From: Sanghuangporus weigelae
Lineage: Eukaryota > Basidiomycota > Agaricomycetes > Hymenochaetales > Hymenochaetaceae
NCBI GenBank assembly: GCA_033182465.1
Contig: CP137330.1
Location: 310,001-374,000 of the forward strand
DNA length: 64,000 bases
Direction: 5' to 3'
The notes under the pieces are model-generated. The model ran no database searches, was not told where the DNA came from, and saw only the letters and a program-made list of their open reading frames with translations. A program made the position numbers and the translations under genes. Shown here piece after piece: positions 38,721 through 50,627 of this stretch (its first letter is position 1; each line of letters begins with the position of its first letter).

Positions 38721-41680
38721 TTACCGGACTCTGAAAACCACAAAAGCACATACTGTATCATATCCCTTCTCAGGTGCCCTCCCAGCACTCTTCGGCACGC
38801 TCTCCGGGAGCTCAGGCAGCATATCCGGAGTCTTATAAACGACGTTCCCCAAATGATCTCTGAACGCATTGTCCGGATAGTCCGCAAGTTCGCGTGGGTA
38901 ACAACGGCCGGGCGGGCAATACACGACGTAGCCCGTGTCCGTGAGGTGGTCGCCCCGTTTGTTCCAGAATCCTGAACGGACGTGCCGCGCGCTTCCAGAG
39001 GAGACTGCTTGTGCGGAGGAGGCGGCGGCTGCACCAGAGGCGGAGGAGTACCCGCTCCCTACGAGGGCTGCAGCACGCGAATTGCTCCGCCTGTGACCGT
39101 CATGAGCAGGGACGGCTTGACTGGAAGAGTGTCCGTGACTGTGGCTATGGTGGGTATGGTTATGGCTATGCCCGTGTCTGTGAGCATGGTTCGGGGATTG
39201 GCCATGAGAATGAGAATATGAATGAGACTGTGCACGCGAAGGTGTGCGTTCCCGACCGAGCGCAGCATAATAAGCACTTGAAGAGCTCGTCCCCTGTCCA
39301 GATGGCAGCGGCGACGGCGAGCGAGAAGCATGCGGAGAGCGCTTCCTCGGCTTTGGCTCTGCAACAGGAGGGTAACTCGACACGCCGTATTGGGCAGCCT
39401 GGGCCTGAGGATACGCTTGAGATTGTGCATGCTGATGAGAGTAAATCTGCGTTTGAGGCTGGGTAGATGCAGCACGGTGCGAAGCCGGGGATGGAGATGC
39501 ATTTGTCCCGCGATACAAGTAAGCGAGCCTCGCAGGAGTCTGGACCGCACTCGCTGGTTCCGTCGCATGCGCCATCGCCGCCGCCGAGGCCGACGAAGTA
39601 GGCTGAGACGCATACGGAGATCGAGTGCCGTCAGTCCGGTGCATATGGTCCTGGCGCGTTGGCGTAACAGGAGGAGTACCATACACATACCCTCCACTTG
39701 CAGCTGCAGCTGACGCAGACGAGGTACCAGCCGCAAGGTGTCCATTCACCGTCTTGGCTCTTTCATACTCCCTCTCTCTTTCAACCTGTACTTGCTCAAA
39801 CGACGGACGAGAGGACGGCGTGCGACTTGATTGGCGCAAGCTGCGCGGAGAGGGTAAGTGCGCCTTTCCATGAGTCACTGTGGCCATGTCTACTCCACCA
39901 TCGACTCTTAGCGTGTCGCTTCGCTCCGTCAGCCGAAGAGAAGGTACCGGATGCGACATCGCACCAGCTTTGCGTTCTCTCCCTCGCGCACTATTCATCC
40001 TCCCAAGTGACTGCTGCCGCTCATATTCGTCTTCACTCTCCTCATCACTTTCAGAACCGCTAGATGACCCGGACTGGCAACGTTCTCTATACTCCCGGTC
40101 GCGATTGCGGCCCTTGTAAGGACTTTGTTGAGTAGAAGGATACAGTGTTTGAGAATGGTGCGAACGGTGTGATCCCGAACGAGAGAGGGGCTCCTGCTGA
40201 GTCTGAGAATAGCTGTGCATATCCTCCGGCTCCTCAGTAATTCTCGATCCGCCTGGACCCGTGTAACTCGCACTATGACTCTGACTCGATATTGGAGCGT
40301 AAGCCGCGTCTGGCGCGGAAGCGTGTCGCGTTATGCGGCCTCGCTCCCTCTCTCGCTCTCGTTCACGGGCATAGAGTGCAGCAGAACCCGACTGGGCATC
40401 ATAGGCGCCTTCATCATCGTAGCCATCATAATCACCATCGGCTCGAGTCGCGTAATGGTAGGACTTCGATCTGGACTTCTCCTTCATCCTAGTCGTCTCT
40501 CTGTCTGGCTCTTGTTCCCGCTCTCGCTCACCATCGCGACCGTGATGCGAAGATACCATATTCTTCACGTTCTCAGCCCACGCACGAACGCGGTCCGTGG
40601 TCTTCCTCTCCTTCTTCTTGCTCTCTTCCGCACCTTCGTCAACCGTCACATGCGTCCAACCCGCCTGAACAGGATCCTCTCCTTCATTCTCATCTTCGTC
40701 CTCATTCTCATCCTCTTCTGATTCTTCGTAATCGTCTTGCGGCTGTCGGTATTGGTACCGATCACTTGATCGCCTCGGCACTTGAGCAGCAGCTGCTGCT
40801 GCCCGATCTCGTGCCGAGGTTGCAGCAAGCATCTCGCCCGGCAATGTCTTTGAACGCTGCATACCCTGCGCCTGGGTTACGTCTACACCTGCCATCGCCG
40901 CAGTAGTATGCCGGCGACCTGAAGCACCAGGAAGTGTCTGCGATCGAGCAGCCATCTGCGCTGCATGCGCTGCTGCTGCCGAAGCCGACGCTGATGTATA
41001 GCGATCACCAGCTTCCACAGGCACACTCGTCCGACCTCCATACGCACGAGACGGAGAACGTTGATATGCCGTCGGAGGATGAGCGGTATTGCTCGTTCCA
41101 TTGACACCCGTTGTCTCCGGATAAGTGGCGTAGCGCGCACTAGGCGCTATCACATCCCGATCTCGATCCCGGTCTCTCTCTCGTTCATACTGCCGTGGGC
41201 GCGGCGCAGGACTCGGAACACGTGTACTCGGATGAGACTTTGTCGGCGCAAGCGAGGTTCTCGTGCTCGCATTGGGTGGATACGAGTTCCTAAGCGCGTA
41301 ATCCGATGCACGAGAATACGAAGATTGAGAAGGAACTCGGGCAGTACTCGAGCTGCTACTGTTGTTATTGTTGTTGTTCTCCCTCCGTAGCTCTTCCGCA
41401 CTGTACCCACCAATGGAAGAAACGCAGGAGATGAATAAACGTATCGCTCAGGAAGGTACAGCACTTACCGTATGTGCATATTCTCCAAGCCTAACGGGTT
41501 GGGCTTCAACTCCGTCGCCCAATACTCGTCCTTCGGTGGTTCTGGAGGCCTTGCCGAGTGAGGATACGCCGCATACGCATGGGGTGGAGGGACACCGTAC
41601 GGCATCCACGGACGTCCGCCTGGTCCAGCATAAGCATGAGGAGGCGCTGGAGGAGCCCATCCTGGCTGCGGATACGACAT
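38721..41680 (-). CDS. Large disordered protein, conserved C-terminal segment
   Basis: Function unknown. ATG at 41680 begins a Pro/Tyr-rich stretch (MSYPQPGWAPPAPPHAYAG); a short intron ends at about 41401 and the main exon continues to 38721. Most of the roughly 880 residues are low complexity: Ala runs, an acidic block (EESEEDENEDEDENEGEDP), Arg/Glu repeats (RERERERERG), Ser/Arg stretches and a His-rich tract near 39100-39230 (HSHSHGQSPNHAHRHGHSH). Two copies of QTLPG/KTLPG with RS before it occur in the first third. The last 90 residues look folded and better conserved: SGFWNKRGDHLTDTGYVVYC then PPGRCYPRELADYPDNAF. It may be a scaffold or RNA/chromatin-associated protein, but that is speculation. 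Confidence 0.7.
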
Positions 41681-42875
41681 CGTTCCTTCAAATTACGGTC
41701 AATATTATGTCTATATCACGGTCACGATGAACGTCGAAAGACGAAAGAGTTGGCAAGGGGGATGTGATGAGGAGCGAAAGTGGTCTTCCGATGAAACCTG
41801 GGCCCAACCGGCTTTTATTGATGACTCGTGCGATATCAACAAATCGCCAAGGTGGAAATGAAGTGGAGTAGAAGAAGCGACACAGCTCAATTCGCCCCTT
41901 GTTGCTTTATATCCTGAGCCCTCACTCGTGGCCCAACTACTTCCCGCAGCAGACTGAAAGATCCAAACCCAAATCTCGTAATATCTCGCCAAACGCGGCT
42001 GATCTCGAAGTTATCGTTGTCAGATAACAGATCGCACGCTTAGGCCGCAGTATTCAGACACTAATACTGTGACCATAAACCCCGCACAGGCCGAATCAAG
42101 AGCACGGCGCCGACAACGATCGGAGTCGTAATTAATTATGAATATCGAATAGCTGAACGATATCCGAGGAAACGATTCGCTCCGTGGTGGCTGAAATGTG
42201 ATACCAATGCCTGATTTAAGGTTAATCGAGCACAGCGCTAAGCGCCAGCGTCAAGAACACTGGTTGTGTGTGTGGTGCTTGTCGATCGCAGCTCAGGAGC
42301 AGAAAGACGCCCGTTTCCCTTTCTTCTTCGCTTCTTTAAAGAATTCGGCGATACCAGGCGTTGACTATACCCGGTAGTAACGGCGATTGCACTCTGTATA
42401 GTATGCTGGTTATGAAGTCGCCGAGCGGTACGCAGTCAGAACACCACAAATCCGGTGATTACTTCCGTTTCTCTGTAACGTTTGTTTCCGTCGATAGCCT
42501 CCAACCTGGACACCGCGTCTGCCAGCAGACCTAGTCGACTGAAACGTGCAAGTAAGTACGCTATAACGAGTCTATGTAACTCAGCAACGACAGCGAGGAG
42601 GAGGAGGTCGAGCTCAAGTTTGGGAGTGGCTGTGTTCGCACTGGTTCCCAGTAAATACGTGACGCTTATTGGAGTAAACAATGGCCCCGTATTTCCAAAT
42701 CCAGAAATGGATTGTCACAAATCATCTGACGTCATACACAATATAATTGGGGGAACCCAAAACTCTATGAAATTTTTGTACTTCTTTCATCGTGGATGGA
42801 GAGAGATTACATTTGTGATTGCTATAGACGCTGGCCTTGCTTCCTGCTTTTCTCTCTATTTCTATTCCATCCCAT
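41681..42875. other. Intergenic region
   Basis: This holds the upstream region of the disordered protein gene and the 3' flank of ADH1. The frames 42436-42681 (-) and 42482-42985 (+) overlap each other and lack protein-like features. Nothing else seen. Confidence 0.45.
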
Positions 42876-44261
42876 CTAGACGATATCCTGCTTCAAAACG
42901 TACCGATAGCGAACTTTGTTGTTCTTCACTCCTTCGACTGCCTTCTTGCATTCTTTCATTGGCAGCTCCTCGATCCATGGTTTGATGCCTTTCTCATCTG
43001 CGAGCGCCAACATCGCAAGTACCTCTTTCTTTGACCCTATATGCGATCCTCCAAAGAAGCAACCGTTAGGTACGAATGCCGCAGCTGGTATGCCCGCGAT
43101 CGGCTCGTCCGGCAGACCGACGCAAATGAACTTCCCATGTACGTCCAACATCCTGGACAGCCCAGCTTTCAGCAAACGATCCCGTGAATAAGATGAAGTG
43201 GAAAACACGAACGATAGGTATTCGGACAGCGGGAATCCTGACGCAGCATCGCGCGTTGAAATAATCAAGTCCAGGTCCCTTGCGTGTTGCTCCTGGAAGC
43301 CTGGCTCTGTTATAACGATGTGATCTGCCCCCATCTTCTTGATGTCCGCCTCCTTCACATGTGAATGCGTGAAAGCGTAAACCTCCGCGCCGAGGCCCTT
43401 TGCGAACAGGAGCGCATAGTGCCCGAGACCGCCAACGCCGATGACACCAACTTTCTTGCCTGGACCCGCACCGTTGCGGACGAGAGGAGAGAACACAGTC
43501 AGCCCACCGCAGAGCATCGAGCATGCTTCCGCGTTGGACACTCCTGCTGGCAGAGGGAAGACAAATTGCTCATGAGCAATGATTCCATTCGAATAGCCAC
43601 CCTGAGCGCGCACACCATCAGGGTATTTGCTGGCCTACGAATGCCATATCATCATCATCAAAAGCTCACGAGCAAGGTGGATACTATAATACGAACATAT
43701 GTATCGATCATTTTGGGGCAGTATTGCTCATTGTCGCTCTTGCAGTATTTGCATTCGTAGCACGATCCGATTTGCGCGCCTACGCCGACGCGATCACCGA
43801 CCTTGATTCCTTGCACTTTGGATCCAACGCGCACAGCCGTTCCAGCAATCTCGTGTCTGTGTATATTCAGGATTCATGGAATCAAGTTAATATTCGGCTA
43901 CGAAGTGAGAGACATGTTGCGTACCCCACGATCATAGGCGTCTCGAAAGAACCCCAACCACCTGTGATTGTATGCACGTCTGAGCCACATACACTGAAGA
44001 GATAATTCATACAGATGTCAGTGCCACCCAGTGCACAACGATTTACAGAGCAAAGCATACCCGCAGTGCGTGATAGCAATCTCAACATCGGTCTCTTCGA
44101 ACTTCTTCGAAGGATACTCGACGAGACTAAAATCAGACCACTTGTTCGTGTCTACCAAAGGCCGTGTCCACACCGAGTCATCAGACGGTTCTCTCACTCA
44201 CACTGTACTAAAGGCACGTACCAGTGATGGCGTAGCCTTTGAACGTCTTTTGCACGGACAT
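42876..44261 (-). CDS. Zinc alcohol dehydrogenase, CAD/ADH6 type, copy 1
   Basis: NADP-dependent cinnamyl-alcohol-dehydrogenase-like enzyme (relatives of yeast Adh6), reducing aromatic and branched aldehydes. ATG at 44261: MSVQKTFKGYAIT, then catalytic zinc motif HCGVCGSDVHT and the GHE region; structural-zinc Cys cluster (GSCYECKYC then YC); AQGGYSNGIIAHEQFVFPLP; nucleotide-binding GVIGVGGLGHYALLFAKGLG; CVGLPDEP; and KVRYRYVLKQDIV with stop at 42876. Four to six short introns; the last lies after SEYLS and has a GTTCGT donor, as in copy 2. TATA box at 44379-44386. Copy 2 at 49243-50627 is about 70 percent identical by eye and lies in the opposite direction. Confidence 0.92.
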
Positions 44262-44378
44262 TTTCAAGTTTTAAGTTTCTTATCGAGTGTGAAGTGTGTT
44301 ATGCAGCCAGAGAGTGTACGTGGCAAGTAGAAGTCAGAAGTCAACCTCTACGACCGCCCTTGTCGATAACTGGCGCCT

Positions 44379-44386
44379 CTTATATA
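44379..44386 (-). promoter_or_regulatory. TATA box of ADH copy 1
   Basis: TATATAAG on the minus strand, about 120 nt upstream of the ATG at 44261. Confidence 0.5.
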
Positions 44387-45169
44387 CGATGCCACCTCAG
44401 TCTCACGATCACCATCTTCATATCACCAAGAACTGACCAGCCAGTAACAGAATCAGGAGATGCAGAAGCCACTGGGTACTTTGAACTCCGCATATAGAAA
44501 TTGTCTCTGATCTCGAGGATGCAGATGACCACACATATGACGCACGCTCGTATACTTTCTGCTCTGCCTGCACGGCGATTGTGAGATGTGGAATCTAGGA
44601 CTCTGCCGGAACGATGGCCGTTGATCACATCAGTTCGCCGATCTTGTTGATAGACAGAATCAAATTCGTTCATTTCAAATAAATATATGGCCTAATGCCT
44701 CAGTTGACACCAATAAGTACTATATAGTGCTCGCTTTTCGATAATGTCCTAACATTTATCTGATTTTATACGCGTTGAGAAGTGCGTATCTAAAGGTCAT
44801 GCGAAGATTGTCCCACAGCCTTATAATTTGGTTCCTCAGCCCAAATGCACGTTTCTTCTGGCGTGTCAAACCTGGTACACAGTGTCCCGCGGCCACTCAA
44901 AACTACATTAATGGACTTTGCCTCTACTGGATTCGGTTACGAACTGAAATGTGTACTTTTGCTATAATCAATGCTTTTGCTCATAACCTGAAGTTTGCAT
45001 AGGACCGAGAAGAGGTCACCAACAGCTTTGTGTTATAATCGTCATCACATAGAAACAGCAACGTCTTCAAAACAAGCAACTTAACAAATCCAGTGAATTT
45101 CTTGGAAAGTTTATGAAGAAGGAAGGGCAGAGAGGTAGGCGCTCGCAATAATATTGAGGCCGCAAAGTA

Positions 45170-45210
45170 AGTAACATTATTCTTACGTAATTGTAAGACT
45201 TAATGTTACT
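45170..45210. other. Two-part hairpin upstream of ATP19
   Basis: Outer arms AGTAACATTA and TAATGTTACT (10 bp) enclose a second stem TCTTAC/GTAAGA around GTAATT, with one or two unpaired bases between the stems. It lies about 100 nt before the ATP19 ATG, so it may be in the promoter or 5' UTR. Confidence 0.5.
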
Positions 45211-45308
45211 TTCACACGATTACAAACATTATTTCCTGGTCCCGACTTTCGACGCACTGAACGAACATTGGCAACGCTTCCCTCCCCCATCCAGCGACGT
45301 CCTCAGCA

Positions 45309-45740
45309 ATGTCCTAGTAGGCACCAGAATTGACGGCTTATCGGATTATCGTACTCACATGAACTTTACAGCGTAATCTTTGGGCGCGTAATCAAGACCG
45401 AATACCTCTCGCTGGGTACCATCCTCACCACGGCCGCGATTGCCTATGCCGCAACGGGCAGCAGCAAGAAGCAGCACGTACCATCGGGCGGCAGCTCACA
45501 GGAGGCACTCAAGAAGGTGAAGGATACCGTTCCTATAAACGCTAGCTCAAGGTGCGTTTCCTTCCTGCTTGTAGCGACTCATTGGTCGATTGACTGTACA
45601 TGTCCTTTTGATAGTGAAGAGGAGCAATTGTATGTTTTGTTCTTTATTGGTGTACTTAGAACTGGTCATGACAACTAACTAGGCTCGACAGCATCAAAAA
45701 CTTCATCGCGGAGGAGGAAAAGAAGGCTTCGCATCACTGA
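45309..45740 (+). CDS. ATP19: Mitochondrial ATP synthase subunit k
   Basis: Subunit k is a small inner-membrane protein of F1Fo ATP synthase that helps dimer formation. The reading is MSYVIFGRVIKTEYLSLGTI then LTTAAIAYAATGSSKKQH, and after two introns INASSSEEEQLLDSIKNFIA with EEEKKASHH and TGA at 45738-45740. This fits the fungal subunit k pattern: (T/V)IFGR, YLSL, one membrane helix, Gly/Ser/Lys turn, and PxINAxSxEEExFI(R/K)xFI. The first coding exon is only 8 nt (ATG TCC TA) before a donor GTAGGC, with acceptor acag; there are four exons in all. About 88 residues. Too small and split to show as an open frame. Confidence 0.85.
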
Positions 45741-46048
45741 CATTGAGAATTGGACGTACATGCTTCGGTCGAACCTGGCGTAGAGACTTCATAATAGCGA
45801 ATAAGCGTACAATCTCAAATGCACCAATAGATCGACATTTTCTCTTCCTCCAATTAATCTGGATTTTATGTTGTAAATTTGTGAATGGTGAGAACGGTGC
45901 CGACAACGTCCGAGATGGTTGCCAAGTTGAGCAAGGTGTCCAAGCGAAGTTTATTCGAATATTCCGTCAAAGATCATCATGAGCCAAACCAATTGATACA
46001 TATCCACAACCCAGCCTCTCCTTTGTACTTCCATGAGATAGCCCGACC
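45741..46048. other. Short intergenic gap
   Basis: About 308 nt: ATP19 3' end and promoter of the next gene. Nothing else seen. Confidence 0.4.
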
Positions 46049-47711
46049 ATGTCCACAGCGTCGAGCAGACCCAGATCACTAAAGCGCCTGTCATTACTGC
46101 AATCGCCCACGTCGCTCTCTTCGCCGTCGTCGTCCAGCTTCGGCAGCCCTGATCTCGCGTTAAGACACGTCGACTTCAGCCTTCCCGACGAAGTCAACGG
46201 CACTGGCGCCCAACCTTCTCCAATCTCTTCCGTTTCTTCTCCTACGAGTGGTACTCGCCCAGTAAATGGAACCTTAAGGAAGAATGCTCGCAGACAGTCG
46301 TCTATTTATTACGTCTCGCAGGACCGAGAGTCTGAACGCGTCGTGAGAGATGTACGATCTCCAGCTAACGAACGGAGGTTCTCGACCTTGCAGAAACAAC
46401 TCCCGAAGGACGATGCGGAGTCGGATGTGAAGGCGAAGAGGCGGAGTTTAGTCGGTACTGAGGAGCAAGCTGCACCAGTTACGCTGGTTGGAAAGTAAGT
46501 GGCAATCACATCACTCTACTTAAACTTCATCTAATACGAATTTTCAACCCAGACACGCCGTTCTACTACACTTCATCGCACAAAAGGAATCTAGATGTCT
46601 AGAGATACGATCTCAACTAGCAACAGAAGAAGCCGAACTCTTGACTCTCAAACGCAAATGGGAGCAAATCGTCAGCCGTCAAGTCAAACGAAGTTCTTCT
46701 GCCTCCGTGTCATCATCACTCGATGCTGAAACCACAATGCAAAGCAATATGCTTTCAGGGATCAAGGAAGGTGTACAGGAGGTCGGGAGACTCCTTGCGC
46801 AGCTTGGTGATCTCGGGGTGCAGAATAAAGAAACGGATTCATCAGCGGGACATGCGTCAAATTCATCTATATCTACGACGACGACGACGACCTCGGCGTC
46901 TTCGACGAGACTCTCACAATCATCTATGTCTTCGTTAGGCATGGCCGAAGACGAAGTTCCGCCAGACCATACGAATACCGTTTCAGACATCCTCGACCTA
47001 CCTGCAAAACGACATTCACTCTCAACTGCTGTCCGAAGGAAACCATACGAACCATCCTCGCCTTCAAGTCCATCGCCTCCGATTCTGACGCCTCAAACTC
47101 CGCTCTCCGCTTCGCCGTTCTCTTACAATCAGGCGTATTCGTCTAAACCATCGCGTTCCGAATCTACTGATACCGTCAAGGCTCATACTCAGACAAAGCA
47201 CATGAAACGTCTGAGCGCCGCCAGCGCAGGGTCATTCCCCCCTGCATCCTCTATACCTGGCGTGAACGTTGCCCCCCTAGCTTCATGGGTCGAAGGCGTC
47301 GGGAAGCGTCTTGTTAGTCAAGTCACCTCTTCATCCAGTGCAACATCATACTCTGCCTCCGCTAAACGCACTTCAATACGATTCTCAGAAGGAGCGAGCT
47401 CCCTGTTCTCCTCCCTCACATCACCGACTCAAGTATCCCAAGCTCAAACAAATCCTCGTGTTATCGATCTTTCGACGCCTGATTCACCGTCGCTGTTAGA
47501 CGATGATGATGTGCTCGGTGAAGGGTCAGACACTCAATGGGCTGCTATGCCTACCCTCTCTCCCGAACGCCCAAGGCTCTCTCCAGTTCCCCTATCTACA
47601 CTTTCAAAGGCCAACGTGGCCTCGGTGAATACGGTAACCAGTTCTGGGTCTAAAGAGGATGTTGAAGTTGCGCAGAGCGACGACGATGACAGCGAGGAGT
47701 GGAACTGGTGA
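46049..47711 (+). CDS. Ser-rich protein resembling the DUF4048 group
   Basis: Function unknown. ATG at 46049 (accATGtcc). The N-terminal third is Ser/Pro-rich; after an intron of about 58 nt (46496-46553) comes a short helical segment, LLHFIAQKESRCLEIRSQLA then EEAELLTLKRKWEQIVSR, which resembles the helix of fungal proteins annotated with DUF4048 (from memory). A second amphipathic helix is GIKEGVQEVGRLLAQLGDLG. The middle and C-terminal parts are Ser/Thr/Pro-rich with a Thr run, then ASWVEGVGKRL. The very end is an acidic-aromatic tail (DDDSEEWNW), a kind of peptide that often docks to a partner. No catalytic motif. Confidence 0.7.
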
Positions 47712-48671
47712 TTTTTTTGCACAACCCTTCATCACCAAATGTCGATAAATATCCGAACGCCTATCATGTCTTGTCGTGTCAATTTTTCGCTATCGGTACT
47801 TGTACGTCTCAGACATACAAAATTTCCACGTTCCCGAAATCAGCTTATATACCTTCCTGTGCTTCGTCGTTTGTGGTTATCGATATTTGTCGCTTTGCTG
47901 GAACTTTTCCCGGCCGGTTTCTCATCCGCCGTCGTGGTTCATCCTGGTTCATCTCGTTTTCCCTACCTACGGCTCGATGTCTCCTGCAACACGCCCTCCT
48001 GTCATTTTCCGTATATACATACCATAACTATATCGGACTCGACATAGTCGATATGGATATGGAAGTAGATGTATACAATACATAATGCTCATGTAGTACA
48101 TACTATTCACTCTTTTATATCAAGCGTTGTGCGATGGACCTGAATCCAATAAAAATGGCAGCAGACAGCAGACATTCTGAGCCTGAGGCGAAACAGTTTG
48201 GAGTGAGGAATTGAAGAATCGAAGAAGGGAAGAGATGTCTCTCAGAGTTACTGAAATCGAATGTTTTCATAGCATAGCATGAAAATTTTCACTTTCTACC
48301 TTTGCACCCGATGCATTGAATGTAGCATGTGGCCGGAATCGATGTTTTCGTTCGGAGAACAAAATGAAGCGTAATACATTTACATAAAAAATTTCACAGG
48401 GGCAGTCTACTCGAAGTCAGATTCAGACTGAAAGAGAAATGGCGGAACTGAAAGACATTTCCGAAAGGTATGTATGCAGGAAATCGATCTTCCATTTTAC
48501 CGCACCTCGCATCCATGTTCCAAAGTGCTGCAATTAAAACTGCAGTTTACTATGTAACGAATTCATAATCCAACAGAAGAGAAGCAACGGATTTGACGGA
48601 GAAGCGGTCTGGTCTTTGATACTCAAAGACCTTATTAGGAAACGGCAAACTCTTGGTTACTTGCTTATCAC

Positions 48672-48864
48672 AAACCTGCATGCGGATATACCGCTCGGCA
48701 CGACGATGACGACGCGAAAAGTGCCGAACCGGCATGGTGATAACGATCTGCTCAGCCGTACCGATCGGCTTTGAGCAGATTCTTTGAGCTTACTATAAAC
48801 CTACATGCGGATATACCTTCGGCGCGATGATGACGACGCGCGCGAGAAGTACCGCCGGCATGGT
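48672..48864. repeat. Imperfect direct repeat upstream of ADH2
   Basis: Two ~67-nt copies, 48672-48738 and 48797-48864, share AAACCT(G/A)CATGCGGATATA, GATGACGACGCG and CCGGCATGGT. The spacing of start points is 125 nt. It lies 380-570 nt before the ADH copy 2 ATG, so it may be a duplicated promoter block. Confidence 0.6.
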
Positions 48865-49146
48865 CTCATCCGTATCAATCTTCAAGAAAATTCGGGAAAA
48901 AAATTCGTCGCATGGAAAACACAGTATTGAATCCAACAAGTTTGCGATGCTTTTTCTCTCATACGACTGCTTTCGTGGGGGCAGTCGGTCGCGTTGCTTG
49001 GAAATGATGTCATAAAAATTACAGTTTCCGGAATCCCCGCTAGCCAAGCTGTTGTAGCAGACATATGGAAGAACTTCAGAGAAAGACCCGAGACATGTTT
49101 GCTTAGTAAAGCGGCGGCAATTGAATTATAGGCGTGGTGTGGCACC

Positions 49147-49154
49147 TATAAAAG
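49147..49154 (+). promoter_or_regulatory. TATA box of ADH copy 2
   Basis: TATAAAAG, about 90 nt upstream of the ATG at 49243. Confidence 0.55.
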
Positions 49155-49242
49155 GAGGGCGAGGCAGAAACAATCAAGCAGATCTTCACTCAGTATACGA
49201 CTCTTAACCACTCGACTGTAGACGCCATCCGACAAAAGAAAA

Positions 49243-50627
49243 ATGTCCGCTCAGAAATCGTTCAAGGGATACGCCGTCACAGGTGCGTTCTTTAGTTCTG
49301 CCCCCTGTCGTCACGATTCTGTTATTCTAATGTTATCTCGTATTGCGCAACGACGCATCTGCAGACGCTAAAAACTGGACTGACTTTAAAGTCATCGAGT
49401 ACCCATCCAAGAATTTTGAAGAAACAGACATTGAGATCGCTATTTCGCATTGCGGGTATGTCTGCTTTGATCAGCAGTCTCCGTTAGGGTCATTTATCTA
49501 ATTTTCTTCCCAATGCTACAGAGTATGCGCGTCTGACATCCACACGATTTCGAGTGGCTGGGGCCCTGTAGAGACTCCCCAGGTCGTTGGGTATGCGAAT
49601 TATGTGATTTTATCTGTCCCAGTTTCTCTTGACTGACTCGAATTCGATACTTATAGCCACGAGATCGCCGGAGTTGCTGTACGTGTCGGATCGAAAGTGA
49701 AAGGGATTAAGGTCGGAGACCGCGTGGGGGTGGGAGCGCAAATCGGATCATGCTACAGCTGCAACTATTGCTCGAGCGACAACGAACAGTATTGTGGCAA
49801 ATCGATCAACACCTATGTATGTTTTCGAATTTATGGGTTTGCCGAATTCGAGCTGATCTGAAGTGTGCAGGCCGACAGGTATCCGGACGGCGTGCGCACC
49901 CAGGGCGGTTACTCGACTGGCATCATTGCCCATGAACAGTTCGTATTTCCGATTCCTGCAGGGCTGACCAATGCGGAGGCTTGTTCAATGTTCTGTGGTG
50001 GACTGACTGTTTTCTCTCCACTGGTTCGAAACGGCGCAGGACCTGGCAAACGTGTTGGAATCATTGGCATCGGCGGACTCGGACACTTCGCGATTATGTT
50101 CGCAAAGGCCCTTGGCGCTGAAGTTACCGCATTTACGCATTCACGCTCGAAAGAAGCGGACATTAAGAAGATGGGGGCAGACCATACCGTTGTGACGGAA
50201 CCAGGCTTTCAGGAGCAGCACCAGAGGGGGCTGGACTTGATTGTTTCTACTGTGAACGTTTCAGAAGGGATTAAGCTTTCGGAATATCTCTCGTTCGTTC
50301 TCCCTTCCTCGAGAAGAAAGTCGAGTCACTAAGATCTTTCATCTGTCTAGGATGCTTGACATGCACGGCAAGTTCATTTGTGTCGGTGCTCCGGACGAAC
50401 CAATCAAGAACATCAGTCCTTTCTCGCTGATATTCAACGGTTGCTTCTTCGGAGGATCCAAGATTGGCTCGAAGAAGGAGGCAACAAGAATGCTGGAGCT
50501 CGCCGCCCAGAAAGGCATCAAGCCATGGATCGAAGAGCTTCCGATGAAAGACGTCGCTAAGGCGGTCAAGGGGGTGCACGATAACAAAGTCCGTTATCGC
50601 TATGTTCTGAAGCAAGACCTTGCCTAG
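49243..50627 (+). CDS. Zinc alcohol dehydrogenase, CAD/ADH6 type, copy 2
   Basis: Paralogue of the gene at 42876-44261 with the same order of motifs: MSAQKSFKGYAVT, catalytic zinc HCGVCASDIHT (Gly to Ala change relative to copy 1), HEIAGVAVRVGSKVKGIK, structural zinc GSCYSCNYC and QYC, TQGGYSTGIIAHEQFVFPIP, GIIGIGGLGHFAIMFAKALG, MHGKFICVGAPDEP, FGGSKIGSKKEATRMLEL, ending KVRYRYVLKQDLA at 50627. Introns are short and in the same places, including one after SEYLS whose donor is GTTCGT in both genes. The start is preceded by agaaaaATG. Broad aldehyde reductase activity is expected from the family; substrate unknown. Confidence 0.93.

Larger units (their letters stand above)
44262..45308. other. 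Divergent upstream region, ADH1 / ATP19
   Basis: About 1 kb. It contains the ADH1 TATA box and, near 45170-45210, a two-part hairpin about 100 nt before the ATP19 start. The frame 44775-45002 has no features of a real gene. Confidence 0.45.
47712..49242. other. Intergenic; direct repeat and ADH2 promoter
   Basis: About 1.5 kb without a gene. It has an imperfect direct repeat at 48672-48738 and 48797-48864 (listed separately) and a TATA box at 49147-49154 about 90 nt before the ADH copy 2 ATG. Open frames 47699-48085 are pyrimidine-rich artefacts. Confidence 0.5.

Noticed and set aside
38982-41160. Several long + strand frames opposite the disordered protein gene
   Set aside because: Shadows of a GC-rich, repetitive minus-strand gene; they translate to Arg/His/Leu-rich low-complexity sequence.
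42482-42985. 167-codon frame next to ADH copy 1
   Set aside because: Overlaps the 3' end of ADH on the other strand and an opposing frame; no motif and no splice support.
46868-46890. acg/gac trinucleotide run as a microsatellite or CRISPR-like repeat
   Set aside because: It simply encodes a short Thr run in a Ser/Thr-rich protein; no spaced repeats are present anywhere in the window.
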